64,000 bases of DNA from positions 124,001 through 188,000 of the forward strand of contig MU385912.1 in NCBI GenBank assembly GCA_022497145.1, written 5' to 3'. The position numbers and the translations under genes were made by a program. Shown here piece by piece: positions 35,656-48,152 of this stretch. The notes beneath the pieces are model-generated. The model was not told the origin of the DNA. It searched no databases and saw only the letters and a list, made by a program, of their open reading frames with translations. How positions within the stretch are numbered: the first letter of the stretch is position 1; every line of letters starts with the position of its first letter. The stretch is from Rostrohypoxylon terebratum (lineage: Eukaryota > Ascomycota > Sordariomycetes > Xylariales > Hypoxylaceae).

Positions 35656-36951
35656 TGACTATACGTTACGAGCATTTGTCCGCAACATACTCGACCTCTC
35701 ACGTTGTCTAGGCAAATGTTTCCCAAGGCTAGTGGACAGGATACTAAAAGTTGATGAAGTTAGGTAGATATGGTTCTCATGGCATTTCTACCTATCTACC
35801 TATGCCTAGCCTCGGAGGTGAGAGGAAGGGGGGAGGGGAGAGCGAGATAAACGTGGGAGGAAGGATGATGCCGCAAAAATAACAGACATTACTAACGCTT
35901 TGATGTGAATGAACTGACGATAATTATAATAATTTATGGAAATAAGAGAGTGTGTAGGTTGGTCGTGTCAAACACTGTTCAGGCTAATGTATCTCACGTT
36001 TGCTTTGTTAGATGGTAAGTAAAAGGATACTTACATACGAAGCTCGGTAGAGGATGAGAGATACAGGTATAGCCTTGCAGGACATGCGCAGGATGCATAA
36101 ACATCTAACACCTCAGAGACTCTGTATACACGGTCTCCACGATCACATGTTCAGTCTTTGAGATCCCCTCGCATGACTGAATAGGGGGGAGCAGGTACGA
36201 AGTACAAAATGCAGGGTTCCTTAGGTTCAAGGTTTTTAAGGTTGCAACCCCACCTTAGGTTACAATTCCTTATCTAATCGGATGGTATCGATAAGAAATA
36301 TACTATTCGCTTAATCCTTCATAATTGTTGTGCAAACTTGCAGTTCATTCACAAAAATAATTCTGAGAAACTTTAACGCGGCTAGGGGAGGTAGGGTACG
36401 CCTAAGGGTACGTCTTTAGCGTGCTGAACTTGTACATTACATTACCCCACTACGGCGAAGGCAAGGCAATAACGGCCCTAACCCTTCCTACATATCCGTA
36501 CATCTACTTCGTACTATTACATCAAATCTAACTGGAATACGTCCAATACCAATACCATCCAATATCATCTTCCATCCTTTGAACTCTTTGAACTGCAAGC
36601 ACCGATTTCCTCTTGTGAGATTTCGCGTGTACTAATCCAACACGAGGCCTCTAGGTTTATGCTGTACCTACCTATTTAATTCTGGCTCATTTTGCGGCTC
36701 ATTTTTTTCCGTTTGTCGTCTGAGCTTAGCGGGTTTAAAACTTGCCCCTCGTCACCCTCGTCATTTTGTAGAGGGTCCAAGATCCGATCCCCCACCACCA
36801 GCATCTTCAATATCCAGATCCAACGTGAAACCATATTGTCTAGGCAAGGATTTCAAGAACGACTCCGCCTACAGAGTATTCGCCGTCCGTCTTAAGGTTA
36901 CCATAAACACCAACTTTCCACACCACACCCACAGACCATACTACTGCCAAG
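35656..36951. other. 1.3-kb region between the MMS1-like gene and eIF5B
   Basis: This contains the 3' flank of the MMS1-like gene and the eIF5B promoter. CCCTAACCCT at 36476-36485 is a telomere-type/Tbf1-like motif. No gene is supported. Confidence 0.4.
36476..36485. promoter_or_regulatory. Tbf1-like motif CCCTAACCCT upstream of eIF5B
   Basis: Telomere-type double motif about 470 bp upstream of the eIF5B start codon. The similar motif upstream of the ubiquitin-L40 gene makes a shared translation-gene regulator plausible but unproven. Confidence 0.35.
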
Positions 36952-39900
36952 ATGCCACCCAAGAAGAAGGGAAACAAGAAGGCGGCTGACGACTGGGAGG
37001 CAGAGCTGGGCGAATCGATCGCGCCTGCAAATGGAGACGCCGAAATGGCCGCTGCCGGGGAGCCAGCGGATGCTAATGAGGAGGAAGAAGCACCTGTCGG
37101 TGGACTAATGGCCATGATGAAGAAGAACAGAGAGAAGAGGAAGAAGAAGGGTCTGTCTGAGAACTTTGTCGACGGCGAAAATGCCCCTGGCGCCGAACCT
37201 GCTCCCGCAGCCAAAGCCCCCGAAGAGGCAACGATGGATGACGAGTTCGCCTTACCAGAGAAGAAGGGAAAAGCTGGCAAGCAAAATAAGCAACAACAGG
37301 CCAAGCCCGCTCCTGCTGCTGCAGGCGACGATGAAACAGGAGAGGGTGGAAGAGTACTGACTAAAGCTGAGAAGGAAAAGTTGAAGAAAGAGCGAGAGAA
37401 GGCAAGGAAAAAGGAACAGGTGTGTAAAAAAAAGCCGAAGGATTGAGTGATGATTCTTCAACTGACTTTTATCTGCATCGTAGGCCGCCAAGAAGAAGAC
37501 TACAACACCCGCTCCTGCCCCTGCCCCTAAAGCTGCTGAACCGGCGAAGCAAGCCGTAGAAGAGAAGAAAGACGTCCCAGCACCAGCTACTGAGACTGCA
37601 GGAAAGAAAGGGAAGAAACTCCCCCCTCATCTTCTAGCCCTCCAGAAACAGCAAGAGGAGTTGAAACGACAGCGAGAGGAGGCCGAGCGCAATGCTGTTG
37701 AAGAGAAAGCTCGATTAGAGGCCCTGGAGCGCGAAGAAGCTGAAGCGGCGAAGCGAAGGGAAGAGGAGAAGGCTCGCAAGAAGCAGAAAGAAAAGGAGAG
37801 AATTGAACAGCTTAAGAAAGAAGGCAAGTTCCTCACTAAGGCCCAAAAAGAGGAGAAGGCGCGCAATGAGAGAAAGCTTCAACAAATGCTTGCTGCCGGT
37901 ATCAAAGTCGGCCCCTCCGACGAGGCTAGCGAGGGGAAGAAGAAGGTTGTGTATGATAGTAAGAAGCGCGGCAAGAAGACAGACCAGAAGGTATTGATCC
38001 AAGAATCCAATCCCGAAACTAGTGTATCTGTGTTTCCAACTTCAGACTGACCGATATCCTACTAGATTGACGAGGAGAAAGCACTAGCAGAAGCGGCTGA
38101 GAGGGCGAGACAGCAAGCCGAAGCTGCAGCTAAGGAGGCCGAAGAAAAGGCTGCCAAGAAAGCCGCCAAAGCCGAAGCTAAAGCTGCCAAAGCGAAAGCA
38201 GCAAAAGAGCAAGAAGATATTGAAGATGATTGGGAAGCCGCCGCTAATAACGTCAAGGATAGCTGGGACGCTGAATCTGATGAAGAAGGCGAGGGGGCTG
38301 CTAATGGAAAAGCAACACAATCCGCTCCAAGCAAAGAGCTACCATCAAGACCCAAGCCCGAATCTGACGAATCCGATTCCTCCGAGGATTCCTCCGAGGA
38401 TGAAGAACAAACAGCAGCACAGGCAGCGGAAGCCCAACGAAAGAAGGAGGCCGCGGATCGACGTGAAAAGGCACACCAAGCTGCTCTGGCTGCTAGATCA
38501 AAGGACAACCTCCGCTCTCCGATTTGCTGTATCTTGGGACACGTCGATACGGGTAAGACGAAACTGCTAGACAAGATCAGGCAGACCAACGTCCAGGAAG
38601 GCGAAGCCGGTGGTATCACACAACAGATCGGTGCGACGTATTTCCCTGTTGATGCTATTAAGCAGAAGACTGCTGTTGTCAACCCAGACGGACAGTTCGA
38701 GTTCAAGGTTCCGGGTCTCTTAATCATAGATACACCCGGCCACGAGTCCTTCTCCAACCTTCGATCCAGAGGTTCGTCGCTCTGCAACATCGCCATCCTG
38801 GTTGTCGATATCATGCACGGTCTTGAGCCCCAAACACTAGAGTCGATGAAATTGCTCCGAGATAGGAAGACCCCTTTTATTGTTGCCCTCAACAAGATAG
38901 ATCGTCTCTATGGTTGGAAGAAGGTTGACAACAACGGTTTCCAAGAAAGTTTGGCTCTTCAAAACAAGGGTGTCCAGAACGAATTCAAGAACCGATTAGA
39001 GCAGACAAAACTCGCATTTTCCGAGCAGGGTTTCAATGCTGAACTCTACTACGAGAACAAGTCAATGGCTAGATACGTCTCGCTGGTGCCAACTTCAGCC
39101 CACACAGGCGAGGGTATTCCTGACATGTTGAAACTCATCATTCAATTAACACAAGAGAGAATGGTGGGATCCCTGATGTACCTGTCTGAGGTTCAGGCCA
39201 CCGTGCTTGAAGTCAAGGCTATTGAAGGTTTTGGTATGACCATTGATGTCATTCTTTCCAATGGTATTCTCAGAGAAGGTGATAGAATAGTCGTGTGTGG
39301 TGTTGAGGGTGCCATCACCACCAACATCCGTGCACTTCTCACGCCGGCTGTCATGAAAGAACTGCGTGTCAAGTCTCAGTACGTTCATAACAAGGAAGTT
39401 AAAGCTGCTATGGGTGTTAAGATAAGCGCGCCTGGTCTTGAAGGTGCCATTGCTGGTTCTCGATTGCTCGTGGTTGGCCCCGATGATGACGAAGAAGATC
39501 TTGAGGAGGAAGTCGAATCGGATCTCAACAAGCTTTTCAGTCGGGTTGCAACTACTGGACGTGGTGTCAGTGTACAGGCTTCTACACTAGGTTCTCTCGA
39601 AGCCTTGCTGGACTTCTTGAAGGACTGCAAAATCCCCGTGGCAAACGTTGGAATCGGCCCCGTGTTCAAGCGAGATGTCGTCCAATGTGCGACCATGCTC
39701 GAGAAGAATCCCGATTATGCGGTAATGCTCTGTTTCGATGTGAAGATTGACAAGGAAGCGCAGGCGCATGCCGACGAAAATGGAATCAAGATTTTCACAG
39801 CTGATATTATCTATCACCTCTTTGATGCATTTACGAAGCATATGGATGAGCAGCTGGAGAAGAAGAAGGAAGAATCCAAGATGCTGGCTGTCTTCCCCTG

Positions 39901-40353
39901 TGTCCTTCACACCGTCGCCGTTTTCAACAAAACTGGCCCTATCGTCGTGGGTGTTGATGTAGTTGACGGCAACCTAAGGGTAAACACTCCGATTGCGGCG
40001 GTCAAACAAAACCCCACAACTGGCGTCAAGGAGATTATTCAATTGGGCAGAGTGTATGTGGTTATAGAACAAGTACGATGGATCTTTTTTGCTAACATCC
40101 ATGTAGGACATCAATCGAGCGAGACCACAAGCAAATCCCGATTTGCAAGAAGGGTCAACCTTCGGTGGCTATCAAGGTTGAAATGGGCGGTCATCAGCCA
40201 ACTTACGGTCGACAACTTGAAGAAAAGGATACACTCTACAGTTTAATCTCTCGTGCTAGTATCGACACGCTGAAGGAGTTCTACCGAAAAGAAGTGACAA
40301 ACGACGAGTGGCAACTGATTATCAAGCTCAAGCCGTTATTCGATATCAACTAA
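36952..40353 (+). CDS. FUN12: translation initiation factor eIF5B (Fun12), ribosome-dependent GTPase
   Basis: Four exons, 36952-37419, 37484-37990, 38066-40053 and 40107-40353, give 1069 residues. eIF5B, the counterpart of bacterial IF2, joins the 60S subunit and hydrolyses GTP on the ribosome. The first 460 residues are a charged Lys/Glu/Ala-rich region (runs of KKK, EAEAAKRREEEKARKKQKEK), as expected. The GTPase begins at about residue 480: GHVDTGKTKLLD (G1), DTPGHESFSNLRSRG (G3) and ALNKIDRLYGW (G4). IF2-type domains follow (GGITQQIGATYFPVD, then EVQATVLEVKAIEGFGMTIDVILSNG, VGIGPVFKRDVVQC, KMLAVFPCVLHTVAVFNK). Introns are 64, 75 and 53 nt and junctions are in frame; the last splice (GRV/TSIERDHKQIP) restores the conserved LGRVTSIE motif. 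Confidence is high. Confidence 0.95.
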
Positions 40354-40942
40354 GGCCGATGAACTAGATGGCATAGTTGATCATGGAGCAGCATCGAAAC
40401 GGCCACTGCATTTAACAAGAGTGGCTGTATGGGTGTTGGCCGCAGCAATGTTGATATCTCCCTTTCATACTTGTACTTTTGCGACGCAGATACGTAAGGG
40501 AGTGGCTAAAAAAAGGGACTTGGCATGAACAGGCTTGTTCTTTTTTTATTTTTCAATATAGCAATCTAGAATGCTTACCTAAGTATCGATGTGGCTGTGT
40601 AGAAAGACGAAAAATGATGGTGTGTCGGGTACTCGACTCTTTCGAGGGAAGGGTCGAGGATGTGTAGTTGTTGTAAATTCTACAAACGTCCCCTTCTACT
40701 TTGGTCACATTGAATCATCCTTGGCTATCTCTCTCACCTTTTGTGATCGTCACTAAGAGCCTCAGAGTTTGGATAGGCTGAGTTGCGAATTGCGAGTTGC
40801 GAGTTGCTTACGTGATTATCTGACTAAGCTTTGGGGAAAAGGAGGTGAGGTGTGACGTGGGGGTGTAAAACCATCTCAACGCCACCACCTCTTCCTCACT
40901 CTCCCCTACTCTTTCTTACTCTTCCTAATCGCGCACGATAAT
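40354..40942. other. intergenic between convergent eIF5B and HET genes
   Basis: 3' flanks of two convergent genes. Nothing else recognised. Confidence 0.4.
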
Positions 40943-43390
40943 TCAAACCAGATGAATTTCTTCCTCTGGACCGGAAAGTAACCACGAAAAAAGCTGAGTG
41001 AGGGTTCGTTAGCATAGCAATAGCGAAGAATATGACAGTGAAAAGACCATTTACCTCTTTCTTCGATACTGAAACCATACCGAGACGACGGAATTTACCA
41101 TCAGATGGATCCTTACGCAGTAACAAACCCCTCCATTTTTCCTTGATCACTGGCAGAAACCAACATTCTGTGATGCCGGCTCCTTCTTCCAAGACGTCGA
41201 AAAACGCTTCGGCGAACACTAGAGTTGGTGAAATGACGACGCTATTATCACCAGTAATAGGAGAGGTAATAGAAGGGGCATTCTGAACTAGGAGGAGGCC
41301 GAGATCAGCTAGCTGGGCGTACTCAGACTGTGCTGGCTCCAGGAGCACCATATAACCCTGTTCCGCGAGAGAGAGCTTCCGAGACCGCGGGGCTTCCCAT
41401 TTCGCTGCGAAACCGGGAATATCAGTCCATTTCGAACAACGAACCTTCTTTGGCCGTCCGAAGAAACAGAGTTCGCAGTATGGCATATCAAGGACGTCAG
41501 CGTCGCAATCGGGATTAACTAACGCTGTCCAGCTCGGTATCTCCGGTTCATCTTCATATCTCTTAAATGACTCGGGCTGTGGTCCAGGCCTAGATGATTT
41601 AGGTCGGATGAGGTAATTGGATGGATCCTTCAGCATGTATTCGTCTCGCGATGTTACGCGCTCGTGAACTTGGCCTTGGATTGACGCCCATGACCATGAA
41701 GGAGCTCTCACAACGGGCTTGCCATCTCGACCAAGAGGTCTTATTGGCTCAGCAATGGCTAGAGGTGAAACTAGTGTTCCAAAATCTCTCTTCGGTCTCA
41801 TGCCGTAAGAGAACGACGTATGCCAGAGGAGACCGCGGACCATATCTACTTCCCATATCCCGGCTAAGTAGCGAGATCTAATCGACATTTGTGCTAGCTG
41901 CGCGATACCGCTCAAGGCTGCGAAAATATCGTAAGGATTCGTTAACAGCCGGATTGTGTAATCCCACAATATTGTTTTGTACCATATGCCCAGGATATCA
42001 GCCCGCATTTGTTCTCGTCCCTTCTTGTCTACGGCACAGGAGTTCCCATGATCGGAGAGTTTAAATCCCTGGAATAATTTCGAACGAAGTTTTGCAGACG
42101 GGTCAAGCCGGCCGAATTCCCGGTAGTCGTGCCGCTGGCATGAGAAAATTAGTGTGTCGTGCTCAAAGATGAGTTTCCGTCTACTTAGCACCGCCTCTTG
42201 GAAGCACCACCCTCGTTTATTGAGTGGCCCTCGACCCCCCCGGCGTGTTATATAGAGATAAATATCTCCCATGTCTTTGCCATTCTCATCTTTGAGCCCA
42301 ACTGGCAAAGGTACAGGGGGCGCAGCATGTTTAAGCCTATTAGCTATAAACCCTTCCCGGCTATCCACTGATCGTGCAGCGATCACGGTCAGGGTTGCGT
42401 TTCCGTAGACGATTACCATCTTTCTGGATTCGCAATCCCAGTCTGCTCGGTTTCCTTGAATGATACACAGGGAATCAATCCACACATATCTAATACCAAA
42501 CTCGCGGGCCACTTGCATGCATTCCAGATGCGCGGTTGTCAACTTTGTCTCATCGATATACTCTAGGAGGGAACTATAGTTCCTGTCGTTCAATTCTGTA
42601 GCGTGACGTACTCCTTGTCCCCAACAGTAAGAGAGCGCCACATAAGGCTCTCGAATACCACGATCCAGCGCATTGACAAGTTTCGCCTCGCCGGGACCAG
42701 TACCCACGTCAATCACGCGTGTTGGCATCTCCAGATTCCTGTCTTCGCTCGCATTCCCACACTCAGGGTGCCGTTTCTTACACAAGGCAACCATACCGCG
42801 TGCGAATTCTACATGTCCGCGCGGGTTTCGATCTACTGTTATGCACCGCTCAATAAATCTATGAGCGGCGGGCGTACCTGTTGCGGAACTCGTCAGTAAC
42901 ATGTGCTCAAGCAAGGTTAAGAGTCGGTCTAAGTGGTCACGGCACCTGGATCAGCGAACACCCCCAAACAGCCACCGAGAATAAAGCCGCCAAAAGTCTT
43001 CTCCGGATCTTTTTGATGTCCGCAGCCGACCTCGATCTGACTCCCATTCGTTGATGAGACGACATTCGTAGGGATTGGCCCAGAAGCCTTCTCCGCCCTA
43101 TCCCTCTCCTTGATCGCGTGGGCGCGGAATTCGTCCACGAAGTATCCCTCAAGCCATACTCGCTCATCGTACAGCGGTTGCCCCCCATCGTAGCTTGGGC
43201 ATTTACCAGCTAGCACAGCGTCGATATCTTCTGCCTTGTGACCATTCCGTAGGCATGTCCAGCACAGATGGCACATGTCGCACCCGGCGGCTGCGGAGTC
43301 TCGCAGGGAGCGCAGGTTCGGGTGGAAGTATCTCATTCCGTTCCGGATCTCCTCCACCGCGAAGCGGGCGCACCTGTCACAGCGACCCAT
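40943..43390 (-). CDS. HET-domain (heterokaryon incompatibility-type) protein
   Basis: Three exons, 42946-43390, 41055-42877 and 40943-40993, give 772 residues. HET proteins cause cell death on non-self recognition in hyphal fusion, and most copies in fungal genomes have no assigned trigger. The three HET motifs are in order: YVALSYCWGQG, YVWIDSLCIIQG and KRGWCFQEAVLSRR. The N-terminus (first 60 residues) has cysteine pairs MGRCDRCARF and AAAGCDMCHLCWTCL, likely a zinc-binding module. The short third exon is inferred: donor GTAAAT, a CTAAC branch-like site, then an acceptor in frame with LFSWLLSGPEEEIHLV as the C-terminus, a typical HET ending. Without it the frame runs 32 codons into improbable sequence. 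Introns are 68 and 61 nt. Confidence 0.8.
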
Positions 43391-44377
43391 GTTTTGCTGC
43401 TCTTCGAAGAGTATCTCTCCTGGGTTGGATTTTTTGTGTCCGTTAAACTTGGGAGTCTCGATGTTCTATGTGATTGCTGATATAGCAACTAAATGAGTTG
43501 AGAGTGTCTTCAATAAGAAGTTGACTGAGCTGACAGCTAAGCGCTGCTTTCACGTCGAAGACGTTTCAGGTTGGTCAGGTTCGCATGCGAGATCGAGCAG
43601 GGGTTGCTGAGTCCTAGACCGGGGATGCCTTTGGCATGGGTCAGCGAATTCCTCTTCTAATTCGATTATCAGAGGAATATGGATTGTATATCGTCGACTA
43701 TTTGACTTTCGTAGCTGTCTTCGCGTGGATGGTCAAGGAGAGTCAATCTTCCATCCTCCGATTTTTCATAGTCTGGGAGATTTGCTCATGTTGGTAGAAT
43801 ATAAAGGTGTCAGCGGAAAGCTCGCTGCCTTACGGTATGCATTTCCTCGGGGGAAAAGCAAAACGAGGAATGCGGAGAAAAGGCGGCAGCTTGACAAGGC
43901 AACTTTGAGAACCCAAAAATTGTCCGATACAGCCTGACGCCTCGTAGGCGTACATACAGGTTTCCGTTTTGGTGTGATCACCCAATCAACTCATCGGAAC
44001 TACATAACCACTCTTGGCTGAAAGGTGAGATAATTGGTTTATCGACGTCCGCCGCGATAGTGGCATAGAAGTGGCTTGCCGCAATGTGACCGTGTCTCAC
44101 TCCTCCCTCAGGTATCATGTCATCGTTACCGAGGCTAAAGGATGCGCAAAATTTATACCAGTCGCTCGTCGATATATGTGCCAATAAGAAAAAAAGCCAA
44201 GACCCTACGACATGGACTGTCATGTGAAGGAGGGAAATGAATTATATGTCTTGAAGATCAAATAACGCCTTCGCCATAAATTAGGGGCAGTTTGGAATTC
44301 TAATGCCGTAGATATACATCATAAGGGATAGAAAGAAACGCGCACTCAGCTACGAGCTTCCATATTAGGGTATTTGG
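43391..44377. other. intergenic between the HET gene and TSC10
   Basis: About 990 bp holding the HET promoter and TSC10 3' flank. Short open frames are present but none is protein-like. Confidence 0.4.
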
Positions 44378-45582
44378 TTACTCCTTTTTCGTCATCCCAC
44401 TTGACCCGTGCTTCGCGCCCCATTTCGTTACCTTGGTATCCATCTCCCACCGAATAAAAATCATCACTATGAGCGTTATCCAGCCCGTCAGCGTGTTCGC
44501 CAGTCCCTTCCAGAAACCTCCCCGGACGCTGCCTCCCATCACGCTAGTCATTACCGCCCAGATTATCGTACTGGTCGGGACAAGTTCCTCTCCACTCTCA
44601 AGACCGGCAATCGCCCGCCGCGCGCACTCTTCTGGTTGCAGGATCTGGTCGCCTTCCTCGAGAGATTTCGTGAGGTCGGTCTTGACGCGGTTTTCATCCT
44701 CCAGCGACTGCGTCGGCATGGTGGCGGGGAACACGGTATGTACGCGGACGCGGGGTAAGTCTGGGTGCGCCGCGGCGTAAAGATTCATCTCCTGAGAGAG
44801 CGAGTCGGAGAGCGAGCGGATTGCGGCTTTGGAGGGGCTATATGGCGTAAAGCCGGCGAAACTATAGAAGGACACGAAAGAGCCCGTGAAGATAAGATGA
44901 CGCGCCGGCAGCTGAGTAGGCTTCGCGGCTTTGGTTTCGGCCTTCGCTTCCTTAATAGCAGCCCTTGCATCAATTGCCGGCCGTAGCCAGGCATTGAGCG
45001 TCGCGTGTGCCATGTACACACACGAGAAGTAATTGCTATCCATCATCGTCTGGAACTGTTCGACCGGCGTGTCGACGAACAATGTGGGGTACGCACTGCC
45101 ACTGCAACACCAAACAATATCCGGCGGGTTGCCATCGTTCCACGAGGTCGCCTCAGCCACCACGCGAGCGCACTCGGGTGCCGTAGTGACGTCGGCAACG
45201 ATATAATGAAACCGCTGTGTCTCGGGTGAGCGAGCGCCTTGCTAAATAATAGTCAATATTATATCATTTAAACTTATCATTACGAAAGGAGAAACAGGAG
45301 AGTAAGCGTTACCGATATATAGCGAACGCCCTCTTCTAAATTAGACAGTTTGCGCGCTACGATGATGACGTTAGCTCCCTTCGCAGCTAACTCCCGGCCT
45401 GCGTTGAGTCCCAGCCCTGTTGAACCCCCCGTAATGAGGACAGTCTAGAATGATAGGTATTATTAGTATGATGTCTCAGGTACAATAATCAATGGTATGT
45501 ATAAAAAAAGAAAAGAAAAGAAAAGAAATCGACATACTCGTCCATCAACTGGAAACTCATTCTTAGAGAGGAATGATCCCAT
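44378..45582 (-). CDS. TSC10: 3-ketodihydrosphingosine reductase (Tsc10)
   Basis: Three exons, 45538-45582, 45313-45444 and 44378-45241, give 346 residues. Tsc10 reduces 3-ketodihydrosphingosine to dihydrosphingosine with NADPH, the second step of sphingolipid synthesis, in the ER membrane. The short-chain dehydrogenase signature is complete: nucleotide loop TGGSTGLG at about residues 20-27, and the catalytic Tyr-x3-Lys as YSPSK with Tyr at about 193 and Lys at 197, preceded by GSFVSFYSFAGFTP. The C-terminus has a hydrophobic segment (FWKGLANTLTGWITLIVMIF) then a basic tail, matching an ER tail anchor. Introns are 93 and 71 nt, the first with a poly-pyrimidine tract of AAAAG-type repeats (read on the plus strand). 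The first exon encodes only MGSFLSKNEFPVDGR. It is a core lipid gene in an otherwise accessory region. Confidence 0.92.
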
Positions 45583-45651
45583 TTTTCCTTATCAGAGTTG
45601 AAGGATTGGCATTCTTGGGTCTTGGGATCTTGTTTTCTCAAGCTGGATTCG

Positions 45652-45678
45652 CTTGGTGTTCTTGGTGTTCTTGGTGTT
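45652..45678. repeat. 9-bp tandem repeat (CTTGGTGTT)3
   Basis: Three perfect copies directly upstream of the TSC10 start. Confidence 0.8.
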
Positions 45679-46284
45679 GGAGAAGGGAGAAATCAATTGA
45701 GGGTTTCTCATTCGAGGCAGGCTCTCCGAGGCACGGTTTCTTAGGTGTTGAGGTTACACCAATGTAACCAACCACCCCTGCCACCTCAGATTGCACCAAA
45801 TTGAGCCAATCAGATCCTAGTAAGACTTACGTTTACTCGGTACCTAGTACCTAACTAGTAGGTACTTACCTAGTATTACCTGAGTACTCCCCCATCCCCC
45901 TGCCCCTATTTATAGTTGACTGGTGCCACCGATCCAAATAGTTATCACTATCATAACCTTAACGCACATAATCAGATGTACTATGGATGTAATCGCGCGA
46001 TTGATTGGATAAGATGAGACACACTGTCGTCCAGATTGGGGGCAGAGTCTGGGGGCGGAGCGCAACCTTATGTTGGCATAGCGTGCCACCACATCAAGGA
46101 AACTTCGTGGGAGATGGATGGTGTTCTTGTGCACCTTTTGCTTTTCCTGTCGGCTCCAGTATACCCCGTTATCTCACCAATTGGTGGTATATAGCATCCA
46201 TATCAAGCCATCCCATATTATAGGAGAAGGATCCCATCACCATATTACCTATTCACATCCTTCTCCCACAATATGTTCCAGGTT

Positions 46285-46308
46285 ACCAGCCCACCAGCCC
46301 ACCAGCCC
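46285..46308. repeat. 8-bp tandem repeat (ACCAGCCC)3
   Basis: Three perfect copies 62-85 bp upstream of the rhodopsin-like gene's start. Confidence 0.8.
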
Positions 46309-46358
46309 GAAAAGTCCCTTTATCATACTCTATCTAGTACCTAATTAATTAATAATTA

Positions 46359-46364
46359 ATGTGA
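46359..46364 (+). promoter_or_regulatory. start-stop upstream frame (ATGTGA)
   Basis: ATG followed immediately by TGA, six bases before the first in-frame ATG of the rhodopsin-like gene. Start-stop uORFs reduce initiation downstream when they are in the transcript. Whether transcription starts upstream of it is unknown. Confidence 0.5.
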
Positions 46365-46369
46365 GGTTC

Positions 46370-47695
46370 ATGACCATCATGGCGTCGGTCCAAATCCAAC
46401 CCAATGGCGACGAAAATACCACCATGGGCGTTAGCGCCCTTGCTATTGTCCTTGCCGTCATATCTGTTGCCCTGAGATTTTATACCCGCATATTCACTCG
46501 CGCTGGCCTGAAAGCGGACGACTGGTTAATTATGACCGCTGTCATCGCGACATTGCTAAGCGCAGTATTACTTCTATGGGGTATTGCAAATTTCCATATC
46601 TATCGGGACCTATTTTAAAGTAGAGCTCACGTCTTCTTAGGCAACGCGGTATCGCCAATTGGCATCTGGGTCTCCGAGAACACCAATCCTGACTATGTCT
46701 ACACACCTGGAGACATACTATACTTGAAGCTCGCTTTCATCACATCCATCTTCTACTTCACCATATCAGGTGCTACTAAACTCGGCATCTTGATCATGTA
46801 CTACAGGATATTTTTTGTTAGCACGGCCTTCCGATGCCTGATCTTTATCGCCAGCGGGCTGGTGATAGGGTGGTGGGTCGGGTGCACTGTGGTCACTCTG
46901 ACTAACTGCATCCCCCTCGAATGGAGCTGGCTCAACAGCCTGGCCGACCCACGATACTGCATCAACTTCAACATTTTCTGGATGGCCTCCGGAAGCTGCG
47001 AAATATTTCTAGACGTGCTGATTCTGACGTTGCCGATTTCGGTGGTGACGAGGATGCGACTGTCTCTGGAGCAGAAGCTCACCGTGTCGGGTATCTTTCT
47101 TCTAGGTGGATTGTACGTCCTTCACCGAGATTGCATTTCGTTTGGTATCTGTTAACATCTCCCTAGTGTGATAATAACTGGACTTGTTCGGGTAATACTG
47201 GGCTATCCGCCAGGTCGCCGTGTTCCTTCCTACTCTAACACCGAAGTATGGACCTCCGTACACGCCGGTATGTCTATTGTCTGTGCTTGTCTACCTATCT
47301 TGAGACCCCTTGTCAGACGTATCTGCGGATCTCGTTTGGTGGTCAGGATCTCTAGTATCCTGTCGTTGCGAAAGAGCAGAGAAAGCCTCCGGTCGAACCC
47401 GGATAGGGGAACAGTGGGCTCTAGTGGATGCGGCAGCAATAGTGGCAGGAGCAGAAACAACGACCAGATAAAAATGTCGCCTCTTGTGACCATTGGGGGA
47501 ACTCCGATGGAAGAAGGCTATTTTTATCAGTCAGGGGTGGCTTATTCGGGAGGTAATGTTGCTGGCTCAATAACTCGGCATGATCTTAGCACAGAGACGC
47601 GTGATGAGGGAGATGAGCGGGACCTGTTCCAACAATTGCCAGAGATTGAGATATCAGACGGTATAAGGTTACCTTTCCAGCAAATAACCCCTTAG
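46370..47695 (+). CDS. Pth11/rhodopsin-like seven-transmembrane fungal membrane protein
   Basis: Three exons, 46370-46580, 46641-47112 and 47167-47695, give 403 residues (400 if ATG 46379 is used). The family (fungal rhodopsin-domain integral membrane proteins, around the Pth11 group) is expanded in Pezizomycotina and is thought to sense surfaces or small molecules; the ligand is unknown. Visible membrane segments include GVSALAIVLAVISVALRFYT, AFITSIFYFTISGATKLGIL, LIFIASGLVIGWWVGCTVV and EIFLDVLILTLPISVV, followed by SVHAGMSIVCACLPILRPLV. Family landmarks are the DDWLI after the first segment and the CACLPILRP before the cytosolic tail. The tail (last about 120 residues) is Ser/Gly-rich and disordered. 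Introns are 60 and 54 nt. Nothing shows which signal it detects. Confidence 0.78.
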
Positions 47696-48152
47696 GTGGC
47701 AGCAAAATCAAATTTCATGACTTATCCAACCATAAACCTTTGATACAATATCGCCCTATTGGGAGAATACCTACTACCCTCTATGATAATGACGGTATGG
47801 GATGATGTCGACCGCTCCAGAATTTCCAAGAATGCTGAAATTCCATGGTACGTAGTAATTATGAGGACCTCGATATTTCGTATCAACAGGAAGAAATTTA
47901 ATATAACTAGAACTGCCTTAGGATACAGGAATAAGTAACGGTAATACTGGGCATGTAGCAAGCGCAATCTTCCACTTTCAATGGGTCAGCCTCCGTAATT
48001 AATCCTAGTCGTATATATTGCATTTGAGTCATTTGAGCACTTATGAGCCCGTGTTTATAGAAATATGTATCGCTGTTAGATTGGGTATCAAAGGACATAG
48101 CGGCTGTATATTTGTTAGCGGGCCTCGGGAAAGTCTGGGAGAACTAGGGAAC
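47696..48152. other. intergenic between convergent rhodopsin-like and MFS genes
   Basis: 3' flanks only. Nothing recognised. Confidence 0.4.

Larger units (their letters stand above)
45583..46369. promoter_or_regulatory. divergent upstream region of TSC10 and the rhodopsin-like gene
   Basis: A 787-bp gap holding both promoters. Repeats: CTTGGTGTT three times at 45652-45678, ACCAGCCC three times at 46285-46308, and TACCTAG-type palindromic text near 45838-45880. A minimal upstream reading frame ATG-TGA sits at 46359-46364. Confidence 0.4.

Noticed and set aside
38062..38895. A 277-codon minus-strand frame opposite eIF5B
   Set aside because: Antisense of Lys/Glu-rich codons producing a Ser/Phe/Ala pattern; eIF5B fully explains the region.
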